This document shows, one piece after another, positions 50,201 to 59,454 of a DNA stretch of 64,000 nucleotides. Source of the DNA: Streptomyces sp. GESEQ-4. Its GTDB lineage: Bacteria > Actinomycetota > Actinomycetes > Streptomycetales > Streptomycetaceae. The translations under genes were made by a program, and so were the position numbers. Below the pieces are notes generated by a model. The model saw only the letters and a list, made by a program, of their open reading frames with translations, did no database searches and was not told the origin of the DNA. The stretch covers positions 682,001 to 746,000 of the forward strand of contig NZ_JAFFSU010000001.1 in assembly GCF_017948455.1 (NCBI RefSeq), in the 5' to 3' direction. Numbering within the stretch: the first letter of the stretch is position 1; each line of letters starts with the position of its first letter.

Positions 50201-52030
50201 ATGCATCTCCCGCACCAGCGCGGCCCGTTGCACGATCTGCCGGACACCCCCGAGGCATACGACGCCGTCCTCGCCGACGTCACCGAGCAGGCCCTGGCCC
50301 GCATCACACCGGACGGCAATCTCGAGCACCCCGACGCGGTCGACGACATCGGCGACACCTCGCTCGGCGTGACGTCGCTGCTGGCGTTCGCCTGGCAGCG
50401 CACGCAGGATCCCCGGCTGCCGGAGGCGGTGCGCCGCAGTCTCGCCTTCCATCTGCGGGAGCGGGTGTACACCGAGGACAACCCCGGCTACCCGAACCTG
50501 AATGTACGCAACTCCGGTCTGCCGTACGCCCGTTACACCCTCGCGGCGGGCGCGCACCCCATCGGGGACTGGCCCAGCACGGTGTGGGCGCTGCTCCAGA
50601 CGGTCAACCTGCTGGACACGACGGACGGCCTGGTCGACGACGAACAGCGCACCGAGTTGCTCGAGTTGGCGCACGGCTACTGGCGATGGCTGACCGAGGC
50701 GACCTTCTTCAACCCGCAGGAGGCGGGCAACCAGGCCATCGGCTGTGTGGTCGGCGGCCTGATGCTGGCCCGTCATCTGCGGCGGGGTTACGGGGAGTTG
50801 GTCAGCGCCCGGGCGCTGCGGCTGTACACCGACGAGATCCGTGCCCACCGGGTGCGCGACCGGGCAGCCCTGCTGCCCCCCGAGCACGGCGGCGCCTACG
50901 ACAACAACTACGGCCCGATCTCCCTGTCCTTCCTCGCCCAGGCCCACCGGGTCAGCCACGAGGAGATCTTCGCCGAGGACGGCGACACGCTCGCCCGCTA
51001 CATCGACGCCCGCCTGACGAACGGCGGCTTCGACATCGGCGGCCCCCGCTACAGCGAACAGCACTCCGGCTTCGAATCGGTCCTGGGCCTGCGCTACTTC
51101 AGTCGCCGTATCGGCTCCGACCTCGGCCGCTACCGGGGTGACACCCGCTGGGGCCGGCACGCGGCGCAGGCGGACGGCGGGATCGACGGCCACTTCGCGT
51201 GGATGCTGATCTGGCAGATCCAGGACGGCACACGCTGGCACCGGGAGCCGGCCATGGCGGCGGCCCGGCACCAACTGCGCTCGGGCACGGTCTCGGTGGC
51301 CTTCGACGACCGGATGACCCCGGCGGTGGTCGAGGCGGGCGGCACCTACTACCTGCCCGCCGCCGTCAACCGCCAGCACGGCTTCGGCCCGGTCACGGAC
51401 GGCTTCCTGCACTGCCGCCCCATGGGCGAGGTCCGCGTCCGCGACCTGCGCGCCGACGGTCTGACCGCCAAGCTGGTCACCAAGCCGGTCGTCGGCCGCG
51501 ACCACGTCCTGCGCCATGTCCGGTCCCTGTACGTCACCGACGGCACGCGGCTGTGGATGACGGTGGCCGTCGAGCGGCTGCCGGGGTCGCCGTATCTGCT
51601 CGCCGGACTGCCGTACGCCGCCGACGACGGCGACCGTGTGCGCAGGGTCGCGACCGGCGAGGTGACGGCGGCGGGCGAACTCCGTCCGACCCACCCGGAG
51701 CCGGGGCGCACGGACCACTTCGACGCCCGCTCGGAGACGACGCAGGAGCTGGCGGCCTTCGCCCTGGCCGCCGATCCGCGCGGCTACGGCAACCCGGACG
51801 AGGGCTGGCGTCACCTGGTCGCGTCCACGGCGCTGGAGGCCGGACCGGCGCCGGGCGCGCCCGGTGACCTGCATGTCTTCGCCTTGCGCTACGGCGCCGA
51901 GGGCCCGTTCGCCCCGGAGTTCGAGCTCGGGGAGCAGGGGCTGACGGTACGGACCGAGGCCTTCACCGCCGTGATCGGGGAACCGGCCGGCGACGAGCGA
52001 GGGGAACCGCTGCTCACGCTGCGCGGCTGA
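50201..52030 (+). CDS. Second alpha-toroid lyase-like protein, unrecognised family
   Basis: 609 aa, no signal peptide. Helical region with GLPYARYTLAAGAHPIGDWP, FFNPQEAGNQAIGCVVGGLM, AYDNNYGPISLSFLAQAHRV and FDIGGPRYSEQHSGFESVLG, then a beta region (LRDLRADGLTAKLVTKPVVG). The layout resembles the preceding protein, but identical motifs are few; I infer a related toroid enzyme acting on the same imported glycan. ATG 50201 has GGAGGA 9 bp upstream and lies 24 bp after the previous stop. The last 17 bp overlap the converging kinase gene. Confidence 0.65.
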   Translation: MHLPHQRGPLHDLPDTPEAYDAVLADVTEQALARITPDGNLEHPDAVDDIGDTSLGVTSLLAFAWQRTQDPRLPEAVRRSLAFHLRERVYTEDNPGYPNLNVRNSGLPYARYTLAAGAHPIGDWPSTVWALLQTVNLLDTTDGLVDDEQRTELLELAHGYWRWLTEATFFNPQEAGNQAIGCVVGGLMLARHLRRGYGELVSARALRLYTDEIRAHRVRDRAALLPPEHGGAYDNNYGPISLSFLAQAHRVSHEEIFAEDGDTLARYIDARLTNGGFDIGGPRYSEQHSGFESVLGLRYFSRRIGSDLGRYRGDTRWGRHAAQADGGIDGHFAWMLIWQIQDGTRWHREPAMAAARHQLRSGTVSVAFDDRMTPAVVEAGGTYYLPAAVNRQHGFGPVTDGFLHCRPMGEVRVRDLRADGLTAKLVTKPVVGRDHVLRHVRSLYVTDGTRLWMTVAVERLPGSPYLLAGLPYAADDGDRVRRVATGEVTAAGELRPTHPEPGRTDHFDARSETTQELAAFALAADPRGYGNPDEGWRHLVASTALEAGPAPGAPGDLHVFALRYGAEGPFAPEFELGEQGLTVRTEAFTAVIGEPAGDERGEPLLTLRG

Positions 52031-52667
52031 GCCGCAGGGACGTCGGGACGATCAGGTCGGCTCGGTCCCGGGTCGCGGCAACGAGGTCGGCGTTGCGCTG
52101 GTCCGTGCCCAGCACCCACGCCACCGCCTCCGCGTGACCCTTGCCGAACTCCTCGTGCCGGGCGATCAGCCGCCGGATCCGCTCGTCCTCGTCCGGTTCG
52201 CAGAACCACACCTCGTCCAACTGCGCCCGGACACGCGCCCACGCCCCCGTCCCCAGCAACAGGTAGTTGCCCTCGGTCACCACCAGCCGGGCCGTCGGCG
52301 GCACCGGAATCGCGCCCGCGATCGGCTGCTCCAGCACCCGCTCGAAGCCCGGCGCGTACACCGTGCCGTCGACCTCCTCCCGCAGCCGCCGCAGCAGCGC
52401 CGCGTACCCCGCCGCGTCGAAGGTGTCGGGCGCGCCCTTGCGCTCCCGCAGACCCAGCCGGTCCAACTCGACGTCGGCCAGATGAAAGCCGTCCATGGGG
52501 ACATGCGCGACCCACTCCTCCCCGGACGCGTTCAGCTCCCGTACGAGGGTCTCGGCGAGCGTCGTCTTGCCCGCGCCGGGGCTGCCCGCGATCCCGAGGA
52601 CGCAACGGCGGCGGCCCTCGGCGAGGCCGCGGGCGCGGGTGAGGAGGTCGTCGAAGGTCACAGGCAC
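52014..52667 (-). CDS. Nucleoside/nucleotide kinase family protein (uridine kinase/PRK-like P-loop)
   Basis: 217 aa. P-loop GIAGSPGAGKTT (Walker A), VPMDGFHLADVELDRLGLRE (the DGFH motif of the pantothenate/uridine kinase group), VVTEGNYLLLG (Walker B-like), and DERIRRLIARHEEFGK lid. The group phosphorylates sugars or nucleosides; fructose-type and ribosyl substrates are known among relatives. GTG 52667. It overlaps by 17 bp, tail to tail, the lyase-like gene. Confidence 0.88.
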   Translation of the reverse strand: MPVTFDDLLTRARGLAEGRRRCVLGIAGSPGAGKTTLAETLVRELNASGEEWVAHVPMDGFHLADVELDRLGLRERKGAPDTFDAAGYAALLRRLREEVDGTVYAPGFERVLEQPIAGAIPVPPTARLVVTEGNYLLLGTGAWARVRAQLDEVWFCEPDEDERIRRLIARHEEFGKGHAEAVAWVLGTDQRNADLVAATRDRADLIVPTSLRLSRAA

Positions 52668-52904
52668 ACAGCAGAGTGTGGCACCCTGCCCGGCGATGAG
52701 GTGCGCCGATGCGGGGAGTCGGTAGAGGACAAGGTCACGCCCTGCTGCGCTGCGGCATGGAGGGCGTCACGCTCCTGGGCGCACACAGAGGGGTGACCAT
52801 GCCCTGCCCGGGATACTTTGTCCATGTTTCCGGGGCTCCCGCCCGCAGCCCCTCCGGCTGGCGGGCAGAGGAAGCCCACCACATACAGGGGTGAGGGGTG
52901 GACG

Positions 52905-54383
52905 ATGGCGCGCGGGTCGAACACCATGCTCGTCGGCAGGGGCGGACGCGACGAGGCGACAGTGCCCGGTGCGTTCGGCCGGGCCCAGGGCAGGGGCCCG
53001 CTCGCGGTGGTCGCCGGTGCCTTCACCCTCGCCCAGCTCGCGCTCGTCCACCCCTCCATGGGCCTCGGCTGGGACGAGACCGTGTACGTGAGCCAGGTCG
53101 GCACCCAGGCACCGGCCGCCTTCTTCAGCGCCCCGCGGGCCCGTGGCGTCTCCGTGCTGGTGGCGCCCATCGCCTCCTGGTCGACGTCGACCACGCTGCT
53201 GCGCGTCTACCTCGCGCTGCTCGCCGGAGCCGGTCTGTACCTCGCCCTGCGCGCCTGGCGCGGACTGTTCCCGGCCGGCGTCCTCGCCACCGCCGGCGCC
53301 CTGTTCGCCACGTTGTGGGTGACCCTCTTCTACGCCCCGCAGGCCATGCCCAACTACTGGGTCGCGATCGGCGCCCTGGTCTGCGTCGGCTGCTTCCTGC
53401 GCGCCCGCTCCGACCGACAGGACCGGCGGGCCCTGTGGGGCGTCGCGGCGGGCGCCGCGCTCATGGCGTTGATGCGGCCCACGGACGCCGCCTGGGGCGC
53501 GTTGCCCCTGCTGGTCCTGGCGATACGTCAATGGAGGCTCGCCCTCGTCCTGGTAGCGGGGCTCGCCTCCGGTGCCGTCGCGTGGGTGATCGAGGCGTTC
53601 GTCAGCCACGGCGGCCTGTTCGAGCGGCTGTCGGAGGCCTCCCGGATCCAGGGCGGACTCGGCTGGCACAACGCCGTCGACGACCAGCTGCGCAGCCTCG
53701 TCGGACGCACCCTCTGCCGCCCCTGCACCATGGAGATGCCCAACCCGGCGGTGACCCTGTGGTGGTTCGTGCTCCCGCTGCTCGCCGCCCTCGGCCTCGC
53801 GGTCGCCGTGCGCGCCGGACGCACCGCGCGGACCCTCGTACCGCTCCTGTGCGCCACGACAGCCGCCGTTCCCTACCTGTTCCTGATCGAATACGCCGCC
53901 CCCCGCTTCCTGCTGCCCGCCTACGCGCTGCTCGCCGTCCCCGTCGCCGACGCGCTGCGCCACCTCGTCACCGCGCCGGACGGGCGATGGCGGCCGGTCG
54001 GCGCGACACTGGTCGCCGTCGGGCTGGCGGGACATCTGGCCGTGCAGTACGTCGTCCTGGATAGCGTCGTGGAGCGCACGACCGCCGACCGCCGCGACTG
54101 GACCCGCAACGCCGCCGAACTGCACCGCCTGGGCGTGCGCCCGCCCTGTCTGCTCACCGGGCACGAGGCCATCCCCGTCGCCTACTACACCGGCTGCTCC
54201 TCCGGCGCGATTCGCGGCCACAACGCCAACACCACGAAGGCGGACATCCTGCGCACCGCCCGCACCATCCCGGTCGCCACCCTCACGCCTCCGGGCGGCA
54301 CCCCACCCGAATTCGCCAGTACCTGGCGGACCCACCGCCTCGACGGCCTGGACGTCCACATCGCGCCGGGGCCCGCAGCATGA
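52905..54383 (+). CDS. GT-C family glycosyltransferase-like membrane protein
   Basis: 492 aa with about 9-11 hydrophobic helices. The first outside loop has Asp-Glu in GLGWDETVYVSQV, as expected for polyprenyl phosphate-sugar-dependent GT-C enzymes. A C-terminal soluble tail (about 390-492) has LTGHEAIPVAYYTGCSSGAI. ATG 52905 behind GAGGGGTGG. Its stop overlaps the ATG of a broken gene, suggesting that it once belonged to an envelope polysaccharide operon. Confidence 0.87.
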   Translation: MARGSNTMLVGRGGRDEATVPGAFGRAQGRGPLAVVAGAFTLAQLALVHPSMGLGWDETVYVSQVGTQAPAAFFSAPRARGVSVLVAPIASWSTSTTLLRVYLALLAGAGLYLALRAWRGLFPAGVLATAGALFATLWVTLFYAPQAMPNYWVAIGALVCVGCFLRARSDRQDRRALWGVAAGAALMALMRPTDAAWGALPLLVLAIRQWRLALVLVAGLASGAVAWVIEAFVSHGGLFERLSEASRIQGGLGWHNAVDDQLRSLVGRTLCRPCTMEMPNPAVTLWWFVLPLLAALGLAVAVRAGRTARTLVPLLCATTAAVPYLFLIEYAAPRFLLPAYALLAVPVADALRHLVTAPDGRWRPVGATLVAVGLAGHLAVQYVVLDSVVERTTADRRDWTRNAAELHRLGVRPPCLLTGHEAIPVAYYTGCSSGAIRGHNANTTKADILRTARTIPVATLTPPGGTPPEFASTWRTHRLDGLDVHIAPGPAA

Positions 54384-54501
54384 CGTCCGAGCAGGTCCTC
54401 GCCCCGCCCGACCGCAGACGCGCGTACGGGCACAGCGCCCTCACCCTCGCCGACCAGGGCTGCGGGTGCTCGGGTCGCTGATCCGGCGCAAGGCAATGTG
54501 A
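54380..54501 (+). pseudogene. Remnant of a membrane-protein gene coupled to the glycosyltransferase
   Basis: ATG 54380 overlaps the previous stop (ATGA). It reads MTSEQVLAPPDRRRAYGHSA-LTLADQG, then loses frame and stops at 54481. In another frame from 54460 the sequence reads LRVLGSLIRRKAM and stops at 54501, like the basic tail of a membrane protein. The start resembles those of polysaccharide flippases; an internal deletion of most of the gene is inferred, not proven. Confidence 0.45.
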
Positions 54502-54568
54502 GGAGTTTCCGGCGGGCCGGGTTCAGGTAGGAGTCGTCCATCGGGGTTCCGGCGTGAGGGGGAGTGCG

Positions 54569-55423
54569 ATGGCGGGCGAGGAGACCGGTGGCCGGCTGGG
54601 GGAGGAGTTCTTCACTCCGGGAGGCTCGTCCTTCACGGCGTTCCTGGCGGCGCACCGCCCCGAGTTGCTGAGCACCCGCAGCCCGCTCCCGGACGGCCTC
54701 CGGGCCGACCCCGACCGCGTTCCGCACGGCACCACGGTCCTCGCCCTCACCTACCGCGACGGCGTGCTGATCGCAGGAGACCGCAGGGCCACCATGGGCA
54801 ACCTCATCGCCCAGCGCGACCTGGAGAAGGTGCACCCGGCCGACGACTACACGGCCGTCGCCATCGCCGGCACGGTCGGCCTCGCGCTGGACATGGTGAA
54901 GCTGTACCAGGTCGAGCTGGCGCACTTCGAGAAGATCGAGGGCACGGCGATGAGCCTCAACGCGAAGGCACGCCGCCTCGCCGGCATGATCCGCGACAAC
55001 CTCGGCCAGGCCATGCAGGGCCTCGCCGTCGTCCCGCTCCTCACCGGCTACGACCCGTCCGCCCCCGAGGGCGAGCGAGGCCGTATCTTCAGCTTCGACG
55101 TCGCCGGCGGCCTGTACGAGAAGACCGACTTCCACGCCGAGGGCTCCGGATCCCCGTACGCCCGCGGCGCGTTGAAGAAGCTCTTCCACCAGGGCATGTC
55201 CCGGCGCGACGCGGCCCTGGCGGCGCTCCAGGCGCTCTACGACGCCGCGGACGACGACTCCGCGACCGGCGGCCCCGACATCAACCGCCGGATCTTCCCC
55301 GTCGTCTCGGTCATCACCGAGGACGGTTTCGAGCGGCTGTCCGAACCGGAGACGGAGGAACTGAGCCGCGAGATGGTCGAGCAGCGCCGCGGCAACCCGG
55401 ACGGACCGACCGCGACGGTCTGA
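54569..55423 (+). CDS. Proteasome beta subunit, orphan PrcB paralogue
   Basis: 284 aa. Propeptide of 54 residues, then the self-processing site HG/TTVLAL with Thr55 as mature Thr1. Active-site partners are at the right spacing: Asp17 and Lys33 of mature numbering (Asp71 in AGDRRATMGN; Lys87 in DLEKVHPAD), and the SGSPYARGALKKLF and ALYDAADDDSATGGPD blocks of actinobacterial PrcB. So it appears catalytically complete. Unusually, no prcA, pup, mpa or dop genes adjoin it. ATG 54569 has GAGGGGGAG 5 bp upstream. Confidence 0.92.
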   Translation: MAGEETGGRLGEEFFTPGGSSFTAFLAAHRPELLSTRSPLPDGLRADPDRVPHGTTVLALTYRDGVLIAGDRRATMGNLIAQRDLEKVHPADDYTAVAIAGTVGLALDMVKLYQVELAHFEKIEGTAMSLNAKARRLAGMIRDNLGQAMQGLAVVPLLTGYDPSAPEGERGRIFSFDVAGGLYEKTDFHAEGSGSPYARGALKKLFHQGMSRRDAALAALQALYDAADDDSATGGPDINRRIFPVVSVITEDGFERLSEPETEELSREMVEQRRGNPDGPTATV

Positions 55424-55554
55424 CGAGGGACCGCGTCCTTGCCGAGGGTGCCCCGCGCGACCCCGCGCTTCGGTGGCCTGCCCTGACGACACACCGCCGC
55501 GGCCCCTGACATCGGCCTTTCCCCGGCCATGGTGAAGACCTGCCACGGGCTTTA

Positions 55555-55571
55555 CTGCACATCCATTGCAA
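55555..55571. promoter_or_regulatory. Nur-like box upstream of nickel/cobalt transporter gene
   Basis: CTGCAC-N5-TTGCAA, matching the TTGCAA-N5-TTGCAA pattern reported for the nickel-dependent repressor Nur of Streptomyces at 10 of 12 positions. It lies 59 bp upstream of the ATG at 55630. Confidence 0.5.
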
Positions 55572-55629
55572 GTACCGCAGGATGGCGGAAGGCTGCACAG
55601 TGCGGCCGTTCACCGACAGAAAGCCCCTG

Positions 55630-56760
55630 ATGACGGCCGCCCCTGACTCCGCTCCACACCTCCCCGCCACGCCTTCCGCGAACGGCTCGGCCTGGCACCG
55701 CGTCCGCACTTCCATGACGCGGCAGGAGTGGATCAGGGTCGGGGGCATGGCCGCCTTCATCCTGGCCCTGCATGTGATCGGCTGGTTCACCCTCGTCGCC
55801 TTGGTCGCGCCCGAGCACTACAGCATCGGCGAGCGGTCCTTCGGCATCGGGATCGGCGTGACCGCGTACACGCTCGGCATGCGGCACGCCTTCGACGCCG
55901 ACCACATCGCGGCCATCGACAACACCACCCGCAAGCTGATGGGCGACGGGCAGCGCCCGCTGTCCGCGGGATTCTGGTTCTCGCTGGGCCACTCCAGCGT
56001 GGTCTTCGCGCTGGCGTTCCTGCTCTCCCTCGGCGTGAAGACCCTCGTCGGACCGGTCCGCGACGACGACTCCCACCTCCACGAGGTGACCGGCCTGATC
56101 GGTACGGCCGTCTCCGGGGCGTTCCTCTACGTCATCGCCGCGCTCAACCTGGTCGTGCTGGCCGGCATCTGGAAGGTGTTCCGCCGGATGCGCTCGGGCC
56201 ACTTCGACGAAGCCGCGCTGGAGGAGCAGCTCGACAACCGCGGCTTCATGAACCGCCTCCTGGGCCGCCTCATGAAGTCCATCACCAAGCCGTGGCAGCT
56301 GTACCCGCTGGGCCTGCTCTTCGGCCTGGGCTTCGACACCGCGACGGAGGTCGCCCTGCTCGTCCTGGCCGGTTCGGGTGCCGCGTCCGGGCTGCCCTGG
56401 TACGCGATCCTGTGCCTGCCCGTCCTCTTCGCCGCCGGTATGTCCCTGCTCGACACGGTCGACGGCACCTTCATGAACTTCGCCTACGGCTGGGCCGTCT
56501 CCCGGCCCGTCCGCAAGGTCTACTACAACCTCACCGTCACCGGCCTGTCCGTGGCCGTCGCCCTCCTCATCGGCACGGTCGAACTCCTCGGCCTCCTCGC
56601 CGACGACTTCCACCTCCACGGCCCCTTCTGGGCCTGGATCGGCACTCTCGACCTCAACACTCTCGGCTTCGCCATCGTCGGCCTCTTCATCGCCACCTGG
56701 ATCATCGCCCTGCTGGTGTGGAGATTCGCCCGCATCGAGGAGAAGTGGACGGCGGACTGA
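55630..56760 (+). CDS. Nickel/cobalt transporter, HoxN/NixA (NiCoT) family
   Basis: 376 aa, eight predicted helices. The metal-binding helix II signature RHAFDADHIAAIDN is intact, with the further family blocks FSLGHSSVVF and LGFDTATEVALL. A His-containing acidic loop (DDDSHLHEVTG) faces the cytoplasm. It imports Ni2+ or Co2+ with high affinity for nickel superoxide dismutase, urease or cobalamin. ATG 55630 gives the usual N-terminus; an ATG at 55582 is possible. A Nur-like box upstream suggests nickel repression. Confidence 0.92.
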   Translation: MTAAPDSAPHLPATPSANGSAWHRVRTSMTRQEWIRVGGMAAFILALHVIGWFTLVALVAPEHYSIGERSFGIGIGVTAYTLGMRHAFDADHIAAIDNTTRKLMGDGQRPLSAGFWFSLGHSSVVFALAFLLSLGVKTLVGPVRDDDSHLHEVTGLIGTAVSGAFLYVIAALNLVVLAGIWKVFRRMRSGHFDEAALEEQLDNRGFMNRLLGRLMKSITKPWQLYPLGLLFGLGFDTATEVALLVLAGSGAASGLPWYAILCLPVLFAAGMSLLDTVDGTFMNFAYGWAVSRPVRKVYYNLTVTGLSVAVALLIGTVELLGLLADDFHLHGPFWAWIGTLDLNTLGFAIVGLFIATWIIALLVWRFARIEEKWTAD

Positions 56761-56775
56761 CTCCCTGCTCCCGCT

Positions 56776-57735
56776 TCACGCGCGCAGACCCAGCTCTGCC
56801 CGCCACTTGGGGATCTGCTGCTCGGGATCCCCGGTGAAGGACCAGGGCGTGCGGGTGGCGCGTCGGCCGACCAGCTGCAGCAGCGGGGCGGCGAGGTCCG
56901 GGAGGCCCGCGAGGCAGGCCGCGTGGGCCAGGTAGTGGAGGTCGCGCAGCTCGCCGGGGACGACGGCGCCCTCCGCGCGGCCCGTGATCCAGCGCTGCCA
57001 GGTGCGGCGTACGTCGCTGAGGGCGCCGTCGTGGTTCCAGTGCTGGCTGAGCATCACGGCGGCGTGCCGGCCCTTCGCGGCGTCGAGGGCGTAGCGGAAC
57101 TCCTCGACCCGGGCGTACTGCACCAGCACCGGCAACGCGCAGCCGTGCGGTGCCGCGCCGGCCGCGTCGCGGGCGAAGTCGTACATGAGGCCGTGCGTGC
57201 CGTGCCAGCGGGAGGAGTAGTAGTGCAGCACCTGAAGATGGCCCTCCACGCTGTACGGGTCCCGCCGGTGCAGTTCATCCCACCAGCGGGCCAGCTCCTG
57301 CCGCCGTACGCCCGACGGATACAGCCGGGCGACGGAGATCAGGGAGATCCACGGCGTGGGATCCTCCGGGTACGCCTCGGCGGCGTGCAGGCACGCGGTC
57401 ACCGCGGCGTCGATGCGGCGCTGGTCGATCGGCACGCCCCGGCCTGCCGCGATGGCCAGGTTGAACGCCCGGGTGATCTCCGTCGCCGCCCGCAGCACCA
57501 GCGCGTCGGCGCTGCGCGGCTCGGCGGCCAGCCACGACTCGACCGTGGAACTGCTCGCGCACGCCTGTGCCAGCGCCCGCACGCGGTGGCCGCGCGCCAG
57601 CCAGTCGGCGCCGGTGGTCCGCAGCAGGTCCCGGACGCCCTGCCAGCGGCCGATGACGATGTCCTGGCGGGCGGCGGTCAGCGGCGCGTCCCCGCAGTCG
57701 GGGTCGAAGTCGGGGGTGAAGTGGTCTCGCGCCAT
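56776..57735 (-). CDS. Hypothetical protein, TPR-like helical
   Basis: 319 aa, no signal peptide. Helical repeats such as RSADALVLRAATEITRAFNL, ACLHAAEAYPEDPTPWISLI and LARWWDELHRRDPYSVEGHL look like degenerate tetratricopeptide repeats. Not recognised as a named family. ATG 57735 behind GAGAGAG. The stop of the APC permease lies on the same strand 11 bp upstream, so both are probably one transcript; a role linked to amino acid or amine uptake is only a guess. Confidence 0.72.
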   Translation of the reverse strand: MARDHFTPDFDPDCGDAPLTAARQDIVIGRWQGVRDLLRTTGADWLARGHRVRALAQACASSSTVESWLAAEPRSADALVLRAATEITRAFNLAIAAGRGVPIDQRRIDAAVTACLHAAEAYPEDPTPWISLISVARLYPSGVRRQELARWWDELHRRDPYSVEGHLQVLHYYSSRWHGTHGLMYDFARDAAGAAPHGCALPVLVQYARVEEFRYALDAAKGRHAAVMLSQHWNHDGALSDVRRTWQRWITGRAEGAVVPGELRDLHYLAHAACLAGLPDLAAPLLQLVGRRATRTPWSFTGDPEQQIPKWRAELGLRA

Positions 57736-57746
57736 CGGGATCTCTC

Positions 57747-59219
57747 TCAGAAGTCGGTGGGGAGACCCTCGTGGACACGCGCGTGCTCGTCCGCGCGGCT
57801 GTCGGGCACATAGTCCACGGTGACGGTACGGCTGGCGTCGAGTTTCGCGGGGTGGTAGTAGTCGCTGCCCTGCCGCCAGTACCAGAGCATCGGGATCAGC
57901 CCGACGGCGAGTCCGCCGATGCCGATCACGATCGCCGGAGTGCTCAGCTCGCCCAGCGACTCGATGAAGATCCAGAACATGAAGAGCGCGCCGAGCAGCG
58001 GCCACACTCCGCCGAGGAGGAAGTTCGCGGGGGACTTCAGGAGCATCTTGCGGTAGGCGACGACCACGGCGAGCCCCGCGAGACCGTAGTACACGGCGAT
58101 CTGCAGACCGATCGCCGAGATGGCGTGGCCGAGGATGTCACCGACCGTCCCGAGCGCGTTCGAGGCGATGATCATCAGCAGCGCCACCGCGCCCACCACC
58201 GCGATCGCCACCCACGGCGTGTTCCAGGTGCGGTGCACCCGGCCCAGCGCGGACGGCAGCGTACGGTCGCGGCCCATCGCGAACAGCGAACGCGTCACCT
58301 GGATCAGCGTCGTCTCCAACGTGGCGATGGTGGACAGCATCACCGCCACGATCAGCAGCTTGCCGCCCCAGCCGGGCCAGATCTCCTCGCCCAGCACGGC
58401 AAGGACGTTGGAGTCGTTCTCCTGGATCTGCCGCGTGGACAGCAGGACGTTCACCGCGATGGTGAACGCCTCGAAGAGCAGGAAGACGATGCCGACCCCG
58501 ATGAGCCCGGCGATTCCCGTCGTACGACGGCTGTTGCGGGTCTCCTCGCTGAGGTTGCTGGTGACGTCCCAGCCCCAGTAGTAGAACGCGGCGATCAGCG
58601 CGCCCGACGCGAACCCCGACACGCCGTCGAAATGGCTGAAGCCGAGCCACGACCAGTCGAAGGCTCGCGCATTACCGGAGTGAAATACGGCGAGCACCAC
58701 GAAGAGCGCCAGGATGACGAGTTCGATGCCGGACATCACCAACTGCGCGCGGACGGTGAGCCGGGCGCCGCCGAGGACGACGAACAGCATGAGCAGGAAC
58801 CAGGCCGCCCCGACGAGCGTGGACAGCAGGGTGTTGTCGGCGAGTTGCTCGTCGAAGAGCGCCAGCGTCAGCGACCCGGCGGGCAGCGAACCGGCCACCA
58901 TGAAGATGGTCGCCGAGATCACCAGCGCCCAGCCGCTGATGAATCCCAGAAAGGGATGCAGCGTCCGCCCCACCCAGGAGTAGCTGGCGCCCGCGTTCAC
59001 ATCGATCCGGCCGAGATAGCTGAACGCCAGCGCGATGCCCAGCATGGGTATCGCGCAGTACAGCAGGGCCGCGGGACTCGCCACCCCCACCGAACCCACC
59101 AGGACCGCCGTGGTCGCCGCGATCGAGTACGCCGGCGCGCTTCCCGCGACCGCCATCACCACGGTGTCGAACGTGCTGAGGGCATTGGCCTGAAGCCCTC
59201 TGCCCCTGCTGTTGCTCAT
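57747..59219 (-). CDS. APC superfamily amino acid permease
   Basis: 490 aa with 12 predicted helices. First helix TVVMAVAGSAPAYSIAATTA carries the GSAPAYS substrate-carboxylate loop; NAGASYSWVGRTLHPFLGFI and the helix VI region FYYWGWDVTSNLSEETRN fit the amino acid/polyamine antiporter family. It takes up amino acids or amines at the cytoplasmic membrane. ATG 59219; a weak GAAAG RBS. A 235 bp untranscribed stretch lies behind it, in which I see no clear operator. Confidence 0.92.
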   Translation of the reverse strand: MSNSRGRGLQANALSTFDTVVMAVAGSAPAYSIAATTAVLVGSVGVASPAALLYCAIPMLGIALAFSYLGRIDVNAGASYSWVGRTLHPFLGFISGWALVISATIFMVAGSLPAGSLTLALFDEQLADNTLLSTLVGAAWFLLMLFVVLGGARLTVRAQLVMSGIELVILALFVVLAVFHSGNARAFDWSWLGFSHFDGVSGFASGALIAAFYYWGWDVTSNLSEETRNSRRTTGIAGLIGVGIVFLLFEAFTIAVNVLLSTRQIQENDSNVLAVLGEEIWPGWGGKLLIVAVMLSTIATLETTLIQVTRSLFAMGRDRTLPSALGRVHRTWNTPWVAIAVVGAVALLMIIASNALGTVGDILGHAISAIGLQIAVYYGLAGLAVVVAYRKMLLKSPANFLLGGVWPLLGALFMFWIFIESLGELSTPAIVIGIGGLAVGLIPMLWYWRQGSDYYHPAKLDASRTVTVDYVPDSRADEHARVHEGLPTDF

Positions 59220-59454
59220 GCGTGTGCTGCTTTCGGTCGTGCACGCCGCCCCGGGCATGCCGCGGCGGCGTAAAGGTGGGGGGTGAACCCGCCGCGCACC
59301 GGCGAGGGTTGACTCACCGGCACGGACGGCACAAGGGGGGCGGCGGATACCGGCAGCGTTGTGTCGGCAGATGGTCACGCCTTGTGTGCACGTGATGATA
59401 GCCCTACCCGACGACCACTCAAGTCGCGTGTCTGAATCGGTATTCGGGCCGGTG

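Noticed and set aside
59220..59454. Gap searched for riboswitch or operator before the permease gene
   Set aside because: No convincing stem set, T-box or palindrome was seen.
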